Source of the DNA: Couchioplanes azureus
Lineage (GTDB): Bacteria > Actinomycetota > Actinomycetes > Mycobacteriales > Micromonosporaceae
Reading direction: 5' to 3'
Assembly (NCBI RefSeq): GCF_014648355.1
Contig: NZ_BMQY01000010.1
Location: 96,684-160,683, forward strand
DNA length: 64,000 bases
Positions within the stretch are counted from its first letter, which is position 1; each line of letters starts with the position of its first letter. Of the stretch, positions 7,632 through 15,196 are shown in pieces. The notes under the pieces were generated by a model that was not told the DNA's origin, did no database searches, and worked only from the letters and a program-made list of their open reading frames with translations. The position numbers and the translations under genes are program-made.

Positions 7632-9539
7632 ATGGCGAGCGGAGACAGCCTGAACATCGGTGAGCTGCTCGACGGTCCCGGCACTCCGGCAATCCCCGAC
7701 GGATGGGCCGTTTGTCCGCCCAGCTTCTTCGCCGGTCTCACGCCCGAGTCGAATCTGACGAAGTTCTTCAACGGTGGCGATCCCTACTGGGAAGCGGTGG
7801 TGAACCCCGGGCTCGTCCGCATCCAGCTGACGCGGGCCATTCTCGAACGCACCCGCCGACGCATCAACGAGAACAAGACCGGCATCGAGCTCGTGATCGG
7901 ACCGACCGGCGAGGGCAAATCCACCGCGATTCGCCAGGCGGCGGCAATACTGGGGCTGGAGGATTCTCGTACTGTCCTCTGGCGCGAGCAGGGCTACGCC
8001 ATCCTGGATGAGAGTGTGTTGGCCGCCGCCCGGGCGCTGGGCGCGAACACCGTGTTGGTGTCGGACGATGCGCACCTCGTTCTCCAGCCCCTCAACGAAC
8101 TCGTCATGAACGGCAGTGTGCCGCGCGAGGGCCTGCAGATACTGCTGGCGAGCCGCGACACGGACTGGATCCGACAACGCCGCGTTCTAGGCTTCAAGCT
8201 TGACCCGAAGGACTCGTGGACGTCGAAGCTGCCCCTCGTGTCCACGAAACACCCGTTCGGACGGGTGACCGAGGACGACGCCCGCAAGATAGTCCGCAGC
8301 TGGCGCACCTTGGAACCGGACCCACCCAGCACCATCAGCAACCTTGACGACGTCGATGCGGCCAAACTGCTCAGCGAGGCCAGCACGGGCGCCGACCCTG
8401 AGAACGGCGCGCTACTCGGCGGCCTGCTGAAAATTCGCTACACCCCGGAGGAACTACGGGCCCACTTGAGGGACCTTCTGGAGTCGCTGTCGCAGGACGC
8501 CACCGAGAGCCCGATGACGCTCGCCGACGTCGTCTTCGTACTGGCCTTGGTCAACGTCGCTGGCATCGACGGTGTCCCCACCGAAGTCGTCGCCCGCTTC
8601 TGCGGCGTCGACCAGTCGCTGTTCCGCCGCGACGTGGCAAACCGGCTGGGCCGCGAAGCGGTCGCCAACTACAGCGACGACGTCATGCGGACCCGCCATC
8701 CCACAGTAGCATCGACGATTGTCGAGATCGCCATGTCGCATGACAGCGATATCGCCGCGGAGGCATCCGCGTTCCACCTGCTCGCCGCGGTGGAGCAGGC
8801 CGGCTCCAACAGCCAGTTCAGAGTCGGGTACGGGCAACTATTCGGGCTTGGCCGCAAGCTCTACAAGGCAGCCGTTCCGGCAACCGTTGCCCCGCAGAGC
8901 AGGGCGCTTGGCATCGCACTCGCCCGGCGGGTCTGCGAGCTGAGGCCCAAAACGCTGGCCAACTACATGGCGCTGTCGGAGTGCCTCCGACTAGAGAAGC
9001 AGGCACCAAAGGCGCTCACCACCGTCTGGGCACCGCTCGCCGACGAGCTCATCAGCCGAGGCGCATGGGAAGACTGGAACAAGAATTGCCGCACAGCGGT
9101 CAATGAGTTCGCCATAACCGCCAGCCTCTGCGGCGACGAGCGTGAGGCGGCGATCATCCGAATGGCCGCGTTGTCGGACATCTACCAGGCCAATCGCCTC
9201 GAATACGACAAAGTATCGTTCAGCATGCGCGGGCTTGTTCTACACTTCTCGCGGCTGTATCACAACTATGGCCAGCCCTGGGCGGAGGAAGCGCTCGGGG
9301 AGATCAACGGGTGTCTTGCCGCGTTCTTTCCCGAGTCATACCCGGTCGAGCACGGCACAGAGCAACCACTCACTCCGTTCACCACTGCCGGGACGCTGAT
9401 CCGGCAGCTCAACGCCTTACAAAGCACGCTCAGGACGCATGAAAGCGACTACCTCGACATCCCTCTGTGGGTGGCGCGAAGCACCTTCTCGGAACTCGAC
9501 AAATTCCTGACCAAGGCCATTCGGGAAAGCCATGGCTGA
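7632..9539 (+). CDS. STAND-like P-loop NTPase, putative defence or signalling protein
   Basis: A 635-aa protein with an N-terminal segment of about 80 aa, then a P-loop ATPase. Seen: Walker A GPTGEGKST at residues ~94-102, Walker B-like NTVLVSDDAHLV at ~139, and an Arg-bearing sensor-like LLASRDTDWIRQRR. A winged-helix-like region (VVFVLALVNVAGIDGVPTEVVARF) is followed by a long helical C-terminus that could be TPR-like. This architecture (ATPase, winged helix, helical sensor) is that of STAND NTPases, used in phage defence and regulation. It overlaps the next gene, a membrane protein, by 8 nt, so the two are translationally coupled. No toxin domain is fused; the partner may be the effector. 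No Shine-Dalgarno is seen, so it may be leaderless. Confidence 0.65.
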   Translation: MASGDSLNIGELLDGPGTPAIPDGWAVCPPSFFAGLTPESNLTKFFNGGDPYWEAVVNPGLVRIQLTRAILERTRRRINENKTGIELVIGPTGEGKSTAIRQAAAILGLEDSRTVLWREQGYAILDESVLAAARALGANTVLVSDDAHLVLQPLNELVMNGSVPREGLQILLASRDTDWIRQRRVLGFKLDPKDSWTSKLPLVSTKHPFGRVTEDDARKIVRSWRTLEPDPPSTISNLDDVDAAKLLSEASTGADPENGALLGGLLKIRYTPEELRAHLRDLLESLSQDATESPMTLADVVFVLALVNVAGIDGVPTEVVARFCGVDQSLFRRDVANRLGREAVANYSDDVMRTRHPTVASTIVEIAMSHDSDIAAEASAFHLLAAVEQAGSNSQFRVGYGQLFGLGRKLYKAAVPATVAPQSRALGIALARRVCELRPKTLANYMALSECLRLEKQAPKALTTVWAPLADELISRGAWEDWNKNCRTAVNEFAITASLCGDEREAAIIRMAALSDIYQANRLEYDKVSFSMRGLVLHFSRLYHNYGQPWAEEALGEINGCLAAFFPESYPVEHGTEQPLTPFTTAGTLIRQLNALQSTLRTHESDYLDIPLWVARSTFSELDKFLTKAIRESHG

Positions 9540-10272
9540 CCGCAGCCGACGCCTGGCCGTCTACTGGCTCGCCGCAGCGGTCATCGGCGGCGGCATCGCG
9601 GCCGGGGCAATGCTCAACGCAACTGCGACGACAGCCCGGGCTCAGGCACCCGCGCCTTCCGCCGCACCCGCTGCGCCCATCCAGATAATAGTGCCTACGC
9701 CGACCCAACAACCGTCATCGTCGTTCGGCACCAAGGACCTCCTCGCGCCCATGGGCACCTTGCTGGGCGCGGTGGTCGGATTCCTGGGAGCAGTGACCGG
9801 CGCCCGGCTCACAGCCCGAGCCCAGGACAGACGGTCTCAGAAGGAGGCGGAACTGAAGAGAAAGGACGAGGACCGCGCCCGGGCGCATAAGAGAATCGAG
9901 GCGTTTGGCGATCAGGCCCGGGAGCTCTTCGCGGACACGGCCAAGGTGGCCAGAGGGGCCTCGTCCGCGTGGACCACCGAAACGGCAGTCGGTCGAGACG
10001 CGCTCAGGTTGAGCGCAGCACAATTGCTGGCGACTAGCCGCCTACTCGACGTCGAAATCCAGAAGATGGCGGAGGAGTTCATCCGAGCCGCGTCAACAGT
10101 CGCCAGCGCAACGACGCCCCAGGCAGCACAGGTACCGGCCCGGCAGTGCGGCGAGAAGCTGGATGACCTGATGAAGGGAATCGGCAGCAGACTCACACCG
10201 ACTGCGACAGAGGCTGCGAAGCCGAGCAGGTGGTCGCTCTTTCGTCGACTCAGCTCAAGACATCTGAACTAA
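9532..10272 (+). CDS. Membrane protein coupled to the NTPase, putative effector
   Basis: A 246-aa protein of unknown family. It has an N-terminal membrane helix (LAVYWLAAAVIGGGIAAGAM), an extracytoplasmic Ala/Pro-rich linker, and a second hydrophobic stretch (PMGTLLGAVVGFLGAVTGAR). A charged coiled-coil-like cytosolic helix (QDRRSQKEAELKRKDEDRAR) and a helical C-terminal domain follow. Both ends of the linker are therefore membrane-anchored. Its ATG lies inside the end of the NTPase gene (8-nt overlap), and an intrinsic terminator follows at 10293, so the pair is a self-contained unit. A membrane-acting effector or anchor for the NTPase is an inference from gene order only. Confidence 0.6.
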   Translation: MADRSRRLAVYWLAAAVIGGGIAAGAMLNATATTARAQAPAPSAAPAAPIQIIVPTPTQQPSSSFGTKDLLAPMGTLLGAVVGFLGAVTGARLTARAQDRRSQKEAELKRKDEDRARAHKRIEAFGDQARELFADTAKVARGASSAWTTETAVGRDALRLSAAQLLATSRLLDVEIQKMAEEFIRAASTVASATTPQAAQVPARQCGEKLDDLMKGIGSRLTPTATEAAKPSRWSLFRRLSSRHLN

Positions 10273-10292
10273 GGAACGCGACCATTCTAGCC

Positions 10293-10314
10293 AGCCCCGT
10301 TGATTCGGGGTTTT
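10293..10314 (+). terminator. Intrinsic terminator of the NTPase/membrane-protein operon
   Basis: A GCCCCG / CGGGG hairpin with a 6-nt loop (TTGATT) is followed by TTTT, 20 nt after the stop codon at 10272. U-tailed terminators are rare in this GC-rich window, so this marks the operon end well. Confidence 0.75.
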
Positions 10315-10464
10315 CATCTACCGGGCGGCTTGCCGTCGTAGATATGCAAGAACGTCTTCCTATCAAGGAAAAGGCATGATTGCTTCATCTGCATCGTTTC
10401 TCTTAACAGAGGCTCTTGCGAGGTGCAGGTACGGCCTGGGCGAAGGATCTGCGACCCCGGGCAC

Positions 10465-10575
10465 CGGACGGGGATAGGGTCGCACGTCAGCACGGCGCCA
10501 GTGCGGATGCTGGCGGACCGGGTCGGGCTGACCGCAGCGCTGACCCGCGCTGCCCGTGGCCAGTCCGTCGCCCTC
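10465..10575 (+). pseudogene. IS1380-type transposase N-terminal remnant
   Basis: A short translated stretch reads SHVSTAPVRMLADRVGLTAAL followed by TRAARGQ. That resembles the beginning of actinobacterial IS1380-group transposases ('SHAGAVLLRxLADRVGLTxALSRAL'). The rest of the transposase is missing and integrase debris follows within 100 bp. The region 10315-10992 otherwise holds no intact gene. Confidence 0.4.
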
Positions 10576-10659
10576 GACCCGCCGGTAGTGGGAGCGGGCC
10601 GGCGCCGACGCACACCACGTCAAGACGGCCTGGACGTTCGGCAGCCAGGCTGACGCGCG

Positions 10660-10842
10660 CCGGCGGCGGTCTGGTGCGGCATGGCACGAGAACGGCCTGG
10701 TAGTCACGACCAAGTGGGGTCGAACCCCGCAACTTCCTGCGGTTCTTGGACCGGCGCTGCGAGCTGGCGGGCGTACCCCGGATACCGGTGCATGACGCCC
10801 GGCGCACCTGCGGGTCGCCGCTGGCGGGCATTGATGCTCATC
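10660..10842 (+). pseudogene. Integrase C-terminal remnant of an older element
   Basis: Nucleotide and protein similarity to the intact integrase of the element (27430-27605) is visible: GMAREN/ENGLV-like sequence, then FLDRRCELAGVPR and VHDARRTCGSPLAG. The His-x-x-Arg catalytic box is still readable. Frameshifts break the frame, the first catalytic Arg region is missing and the Tyr box is lost. It lies just left of the left att copy, in the same relative order as the live integrase and its att site, so it looks like the tail of an earlier, related element in the same tRNA. Confidence 0.75.
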
Positions 10843-10992
10843 ATTTGTTGTTGCTGCAACGGTCCCGCCGGGCCCATCTCCATCGATGGAACCGAACCCC
10901 CGCACCGTGGGGCGTCCGGGGGCCCGGCCCCGGAGCAGACATGACGAGTGGACTCGGACCGCGCTTCCCGCAGACAGACTCCACCCCTTCAC

Positions 10993-11030
10993 TCGTGGGG
11001 CCGGCGGGACTCGAACCCGCGACCGAGGGA
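10993..11030 (+). repeat. attL: 38-bp copy of the tRNA 3' end
   Basis: Bases 10993-11030 match 27815-27852 except at one position (C at 11002, G at 27824). The core includes GGCGGGACTCGAACCCGCG, the T-arm of the tRNA on the minus strand. The copy here carries no anticodon arm, so it is not a tRNA gene; it is the left attachment site of the element. The mismatch would fall in the acceptor stem. Confidence 0.85.
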
Positions 11031-11114
11031 GTACCGGCGAGATGGTTGGATCAAGCCGCGTACGAGGTCGGAGCACTCGACGGAGGCTCGCATCGGTCGG
11101 TGCGGTTGCTGGCG

Positions 11115-11136
11115 TTGCTGTACTTCGCTGCTGTAC
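11115..11136 (+). repeat. Left copy of a GCTGTAC repeat, possible integrase arm site
   Basis: TTGCTGTACTTCGCTGCTGTAC lies 85 bp inside attL, with two GCTGTAC units. A near-identical sequence in the same orientation lies 54 bp inside attR (27740-27761). Paired direct repeats just inside both ends fit arm-type binding sites for the tyrosine integrase; this role is inferred. Confidence 0.5.
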
Positions 11137-11356
11137 CGCGGCAGGCTCGCACCCTGCGTTGCGAAGCGATCAGGTTGGCGGACCATCAGAGCAAGGGCCT
11201 GTAGACACCCTGGACTCCGGGGGCGGGGGGTCTTCATACGCTCGGTACCGTCGGGCTTCATGCCGTCGCCTCTAGAGAAGCGGCGTCGCCGAGCGTTCAG
11301 AGGAAGTCCATCGATTGGGTGAAATGCAGCGACGTTGTCGCTTGTAGGGTAGTCGC

Positions 11357-11557
11357 ATGCCCAGACACCTGATGGGAGCCGCCGAAATCCGCCTACGGCT
11401 CGGAGGGATCAGCCGTCAGCGCGTGTACCAGCTCACGCATCGGTCGGACTGGCCGACACCTTACGACGAGCTGATTCAGGGCAAGGTGTGGCGCCGGGAT
11501 GACGTTGAGTCCTGGATCAAGCAGCATCGGCCGGACTTGAACGACCAAACCCCTTGA
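11357..11557 (+). CDS. Small HTH DNA-binding protein
   Basis: A 66-aa protein with a MerR/AlpA-like helix-turn-helix: LMGAAEIRLRLGGISRQRVYQL followed by a basic-aromatic wing (KVWRRDDVESWIKQHRP). Proteins of this size are common at the ends of actinomycete integrative elements, acting as excisionase-like or regulatory factors. It is the first gene inside attL. The true Xis gene is next to int (26304), so this one is more likely a regulator. There is no good Shine-Dalgarno; TAGGGT about 10 nt upstream may act as a -10 for a leaderless message. Confidence 0.7.
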   Translation: MPRHLMGAAEIRLRLGGISRQRVYQLTHRSDWPTPYDELIQGKVWRRDDVESWIKQHRPDLNDQTP

Positions 11558-11692
11558 CCTCCGCGCAACGTACAGCGGCATAGTGCGGGCCGCCGAAGGG
11601 GTCGGCCCGTCGCCCGGGTGGTGGATGACTAGGTCCGTTGTCCAAGGGGCGGATCGGTTCGTTCGACGGACTATTGCCGTATCCTGGAGCCC

Positions 11693-12460
11693 GTGGTTTC
11701 TGCCGCCGAAGCGCCGAATGTCACCGATTGGATGCAAGGCTGGGGCTCTGTTCTCGGCCTGCCCCTTGCGTTCGGCGCGATGATCTTTACCGGACTCCTT
11801 CTCCTTCATGAGATCCGTGTCCGGCGTCAGGAGCGGTACCACAACGACACAGCCCAGGCTAGGTTGGTCCGCGTCGACAGAATTCATCACGATGACGGCG
11901 TGGATCGGGCAAGCGCGAGAATCACATATCGGGTGCATAATCGAAGCGCTGCTCCGGTCTTCGACGTCCACGTTTTACACCCATCGCAGGACGGCGACAG
12001 GTACGATTCACCGAGTCGAATGATCACTATAGAGGGTGGCGAGAAGGGATCAGTGTCCATCACAGACCCTTCGCTCGTTGCCGACGTCGGGCCGAATGCT
12101 AAATATTCCCATTCGCTGGACCTCCCATTCGTGCTTGTCTTCACAGACGCGGAAGGTCGCAGATGGTCGCGCTACTTAGGTGCAGGGTTGCCTGAAAGGA
12201 TGCTTCGCGAGCTAAGTCCGGGACCGGGAAGCATCTTCGGGCTGCTCTTGGAACTGTTGTACCTTCGAGGCAAACTGCAAACGGCATTGCAATGGATCGA
12301 TCGTCCGAGGCGCTGGGCGAAGAGTACGCTTCGACGTAAGATCTGGAAGCGACGCCAAGAGGGCATCCATCGGACAACAGAAGAAATCAAGGCATTTCTT
12401 AAGCTTCAGGATAATGCGATGGCGGCCGACGAAGGTGATGCGAAACGGGATGCGCCTTGA
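11693..12460 (+). CDS. Hypothetical membrane-anchored protein (AICE cargo)
   Basis: A 255-aa protein with one N-terminal membrane helix (GWGSVLGLPLAFGAMIFTGLLLL) followed by a basic stretch (HEIRVRRQERYH). A beta-rich middle (RITYRVHNRSAAPVFDVHVLHP), a DLPFVLVFTDAEGRRWSRYLG segment, and a long basic helix (RRWAKSTLRRKIWKRRQEG) near the C-terminus follow. The middle resembles immunoglobulin-like domains of actinobacterial hypothetical membrane proteins. The GTG at 11693 follows TGGAGCCC. Codon use is less GC-biased than in the transfer genes, pointing to recent cargo. Function unknown. Confidence 0.55.
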   Translation: MVSAAEAPNVTDWMQGWGSVLGLPLAFGAMIFTGLLLLHEIRVRRQERYHNDTAQARLVRVDRIHHDDGVDRASARITYRVHNRSAAPVFDVHVLHPSQDGDRYDSPSRMITIEGGEKGSVSITDPSLVADVGPNAKYSHSLDLPFVLVFTDAEGRRWSRYLGAGLPERMLRELSPGPGSIFGLLLELLYLRGKLQTALQWIDRPRRWAKSTLRRKIWKRRQEGIHRTTEEIKAFLKLQDNAMAADEGDAKRDAP

Positions 12461-12629
12461 GGTCGCAGACGAGCGAACTGACACCCGCCTCAATACGGCG
12501 AAGATGCTCTTTGAGGATTGCAACAAGGACCATTTCGGGGAGTGATGGCCACCGCTACTGCATGCTCCTCCGATTCACCATCGGCCTACCTGCCCGATCC
12601 GTGCCCGCGGCGCTTACCAGGCGCTTACC

Positions 12630-12772
12630 TCCCATCCCGTCGGCCTTCGTCCACACACCGTGGTGCAGACAGGGCCTGCCTGGGCAAGGTGGAGCACCCT
12701 ACGTCTGAACGACCTTGACCAGGCAGGCCCTGTCTGATCGGCTTCGCCTGGACGAAGGGTGACGGGATGGGA
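12630..12772. repeat. Long nested imperfect palindrome centred at 12701
   Basis: Four arm pairs share one centre: 12630-12641 with 12761-12772, 12644-12652 with 12750-12758, 12666-12683 with 12719-12736 (18 bp perfect: CAGACAGGGCCTGCCTGG), and 12685-12690 with 12712-12717. A 13-bp internal bulge separates the outer and inner arms. The outer right arm (GGGATGGG, 12764-12771) can instead pair with CCCATCCC at 12775-12782. This could be a folded RNA, a MITE-like repeat or a DNA hairpin site. Confidence 0.8.
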
Positions 12773-12828
12773 ACCCCATCCCAGAGCGCCCGAGCGCCCC
12801 GCCGGAGGCGTAGTGCTTCACAAGCTGT

Positions 12829-12868
12829 AAGCCCCGGATCCGCCGGCTACCTCGGCGGCCCGGGGCTT
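12829..12868. terminator. Terminator-like hairpin
   Basis: AAGCCCCGG ... CCGGGGCTT arms with an inner CCGCCG / CGGCGG pair and a short loop, followed by TTCC. It is nearly symmetric, so it could stop transcription in either direction. It lies downstream of the long palindrome and before DUF3800. Confidence 0.6.
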
Positions 12869-13209
12869 TCCATGTTCGCGTCTGCCGCAGGGCTGTAACC
12901 GACGACGCCGTGGACGCAGTCCTAAGGCGTCGGCGGCGGGCCTCCGGCCCGGCCCTGCTGGGCGGCGCGAGCGGCCTGCGAAGCGGGCCGCCTTGAACCC
13001 GTACAGAAACTTCTCACAAGCGCTGATTGCCATGGTTAGTATCGGTGCTTGAAGCGGACGCATCTCCGTCAAAGTGCTTCGTGTCAGGTGGGCAGCGCCT
13101 GGATCGCAGCATCTGCGTACGACCAACGCGGACAACTGAGCAAACGGGGCCTACGTGTAGGTGTGGCAAACTGGTGAGCGCTCGTGCCGCAACCGTTTAA
13201 CCTGGAGCT

Positions 13210-13932
13210 GTGGCTCAGCTCGTCTACATCGACGAAACAGGTTCAGTTGGTAGGGGCGCAAGGACCCAACCCCTTCTCACGGTCGTCGCCGCACTCGTGG
13301 ACGAAAACCAGGTTCAGCCGCTAGGTGCGGCATTCAAGAAGATTGCATGGAAGCATCTGAGATGGCTCCCCGTAGACTTCGAGTTCCACGGCGCCGAGGT
13401 CTGGAACGGCATGCGTCACTGGCAGGGGAAGACTCCCACGGAGTTGATTGCGGCGTACGAAGAAGCCATAACGGTCCTCGATCAATTAAGTATCGAGATA
13501 TCGTATGCGAGTATTGACAAGGCGCGTCTTCATGCGCGCCATGAAGGCGCCGCTGACGACAATGCATACCTACTGGCGCTTCAGTTTCTTCTGGAAAAGA
13601 TTGACGTTTACTCCACGAAGAAGATTCTTATAGCAGACGAACAGAAAGAACATCAACTGCGGGCAATCAAGATGGTAGCCGACCTGCAGGATTGGGGAGT
13701 GGGCGAGGTTCGAGGCCGGAAACTGGAGTCGATCATCGATTCCATGCATTTCGTTAGTTCCCGTGCAAGCCCGGGTGTGCAGCTTGCGGATATGGTGGCG
13801 TTCGCATTGCAGCGCAAGTGGAATGAGCGGGACAGCCACCCCGAGGCGAGGAATGCCCTCAACCGCATCGTTGCAGTGATCCAGAATCATACCTCCACTT
13901 GGCGGGAGCCTTGGCCAGCCTCGACTCCATGA
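13210..13932 (+). CDS. DUF3800 domain protein
   Basis: A 240-aa protein of the DUF3800 family, which has an RNase H-like core with conserved acidic residues. Seen: N-terminal VYIDETGSVGRG, the FEFHGAEVWNG motif near residue 59, ILIADEQKEHQLRA in the middle, and the C-terminal GVQLADMVAFALQRKW. The Asp/Glu residues expected for a metal site (DE, HGAE, DE, QLAD) are all present, so activity is likely. DUF3800 genes are frequent on mobile elements and in defence islands, but the substrate is unknown. GTG start at 13210 with GGAG just upstream. It is part of the element's left-hand cargo. Confidence 0.85.
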   Translation: MAQLVYIDETGSVGRGARTQPLLTVVAALVDENQVQPLGAAFKKIAWKHLRWLPVDFEFHGAEVWNGMRHWQGKTPTELIAAYEEAITVLDQLSIEISYASIDKARLHARHEGAADDNAYLLALQFLLEKIDVYSTKKILIADEQKEHQLRAIKMVADLQDWGVGEVRGRKLESIIDSMHFVSSRASPGVQLADMVAFALQRKWNERDSHPEARNALNRIVAVIQNHTSTWREPWPASTP

Positions 13933-14006
13933 CCGTCCCGGAGAGCGTTGGCGTGAGCCAGGCCACGCCCGCCTGGCGTGCGAGGGTTAGGAGTCAGTTC
14001 GCAGGC

Positions 14007-14915
14007 TTAAGCCAGCTGGAACTGGGCGACAGTTGCATCGTCGTGCCGCTTGGTTCGTGGATAACGCTCCCCATCAGGATCAGCGACCTCGATAGCGCGG
14101 ACGTGCTGGATTAGACCTGCTGGACCGAGTTCGTCGAGGAGGTCGAGGTAGGCGCGCCAGCCGAAGCAGCCCATCTGGTCGACCGGGCGCGTCGCACCGT
14201 CGGTGAAGGCGCTCGCTCGCAGCATTGCTGCTCTTGGGTAGCTCCTCATGTGGGCGTACTGAGCCGCATTCGGGTCGGCTGCAGCCACCCACCAACCGTC
14301 TGGGCGGTTACGTGTTGCGGTTTGTCTGGCGACAAGGTCCGCCAAGGCTGCCTGGTGGCCGTCGGTGCCAAAGCGGAGGCCTGCGACGGCGTCCGGTTCG
14401 GTCCCGCTGATGTGTTCGATCGAGAGATCGCACGTCACCTCAGTGCCCGTTTCGAGGTCCACCACGATGCTGACATCGGAGAGTGCCAGGGTGTCGACCT
14501 GGTGCTCCCGAATGCGAAGAATGCCAATGGCCGCGCAGGGTGTGCCAGGGTTTGCAAGGTCGCAGGTGTCATCGTGCATGCCTGCTACCGCCGCTATGCC
14601 TGCTGCGAGTCCGTCTGCTAGCGAGATGACGGGATCCTGGGTCAAGGCTGCCAAGGTTCTTATGCCAAGTTGCCTGGCGTACCACGCGACTCCGTGGTGG
14701 CAGCCGCTGTATGGGATGCCTGCGCCGTCGACGACGACGGCGATCTCGGGGGTCGCTACGACGAAGTCTTCGTTGGGCCGGCCGGGAGCGGCGTCGGTAG
14801 CTAGCGCGAACACTCGGCGGGTACCTCCGTCACTTCCTGCCGGCCGTGCCTTGAGCCTACGACCGTTAAGTACTGCAGCCAGCGTTCCAGGTGCTGTGGT
14901 TCTTACAGCGCGCAC
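14007..14915 (-). CDS. PP2C-family protein phosphatase-like protein
   Basis: About 302 aa or less. It matches PP2C (PPM) phosphatase layout: PGRPNEDFVV, AVVVDGAG, a late TDGAT and RHDDATVAQF, which supply the metal-binding Asp/Glu residues. Compared with classic bacterial PP2C, VVDGAG replaces VADGMGG and the GDSR-type turn reads LSDVS, so it is a divergent member. The GTG at 14915 may be too far upstream and overlaps the promoter of the divergent HTH gene; a start further in is possible. It is divergent from an HTH gene followed by an APH-like kinase, giving a phosphatase/kinase module within the element. Confidence 0.75.
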   Translation of the reverse strand: MRAVRTTAPGTLAAVLNGRRLKARPAGSDGGTRRVFALATDAAPGRPNEDFVVATPEIAVVVDGAGIPYSGCHHGVAWYARQLGIRTLAALTQDPVISLADGLAAGIAAVAGMHDDTCDLANPGTPCAAIGILRIREHQVDTLALSDVSIVVDLETGTEVTCDLSIEHISGTEPDAVAGLRFGTDGHQAALADLVARQTATRNRPDGWWVAAADPNAAQYAHMRSYPRAAMLRASAFTDGATRPVDQMGCFGWRAYLDLLDELGPAGLIQHVRAIEVADPDGERYPRTKRHDDATVAQFQLA

Positions 14916-14937
14916 GGCTGACGGTAGGCTTCGTCCC

Positions 14938-15183
14938 GTGGCAGCGGATACGACGGCGGAGTGGTGGACAACCTCCGACGTGGCTGCTTACCTGGGAGTT
15001 CAGGTAGCGACCGTGAGCAGTTACCGCAACCGGGGCCAGATGCCGGAGCCGGAGATGAGGCTCGGTCGAACCCAAGCGTGGAAGCCGTCAACCATCATCG
15101 AGTGGCACGCGTCACGGCCGCGTCCAGGCGTCGGCGGCCGGCCTTCCTCCAAGAGCACGGAAAGCGACGAAGCCAAGGAGTAG
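14938..15183 (+). CDS. HTH DNA-binding protein
   Basis: An 81-aa protein with a MerR/AlpA-type helix-turn-helix: EWWTTSDVAAYLGVQVATVSSY followed by a short wing (EPEMRLGRTQAWKPSTIIEW) and a Ser/Arg-rich tail. The start is the GTG at 14938, only 22 nt from the divergent PP2C ORF start, so it may regulate both. The APH-like gene follows 13 nt downstream on the same strand. Confidence 0.7.
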   Translation: MAADTTAEWWTTSDVAAYLGVQVATVSSYRNRGQMPEPEMRLGRTQAWKPSTIIEWHASRPRPGVGGRPSSKSTESDEAKE

Positions 15184-15196
15184 GAGCGTCAGGATC

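Larger units (their letters stand above)
12461..13209. other. 749-bp intergenic region rich in inverted repeats
   Basis: No convincing gene. It holds a 143-bp nested inverted repeat (12630-12772), an adjacent competing hairpin (12764-12782), a terminator-like hairpin (12829-12868), and GC-rich repeats around 12925-12960. The DUF3800 gene starts right after it. Confidence 0.5.
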
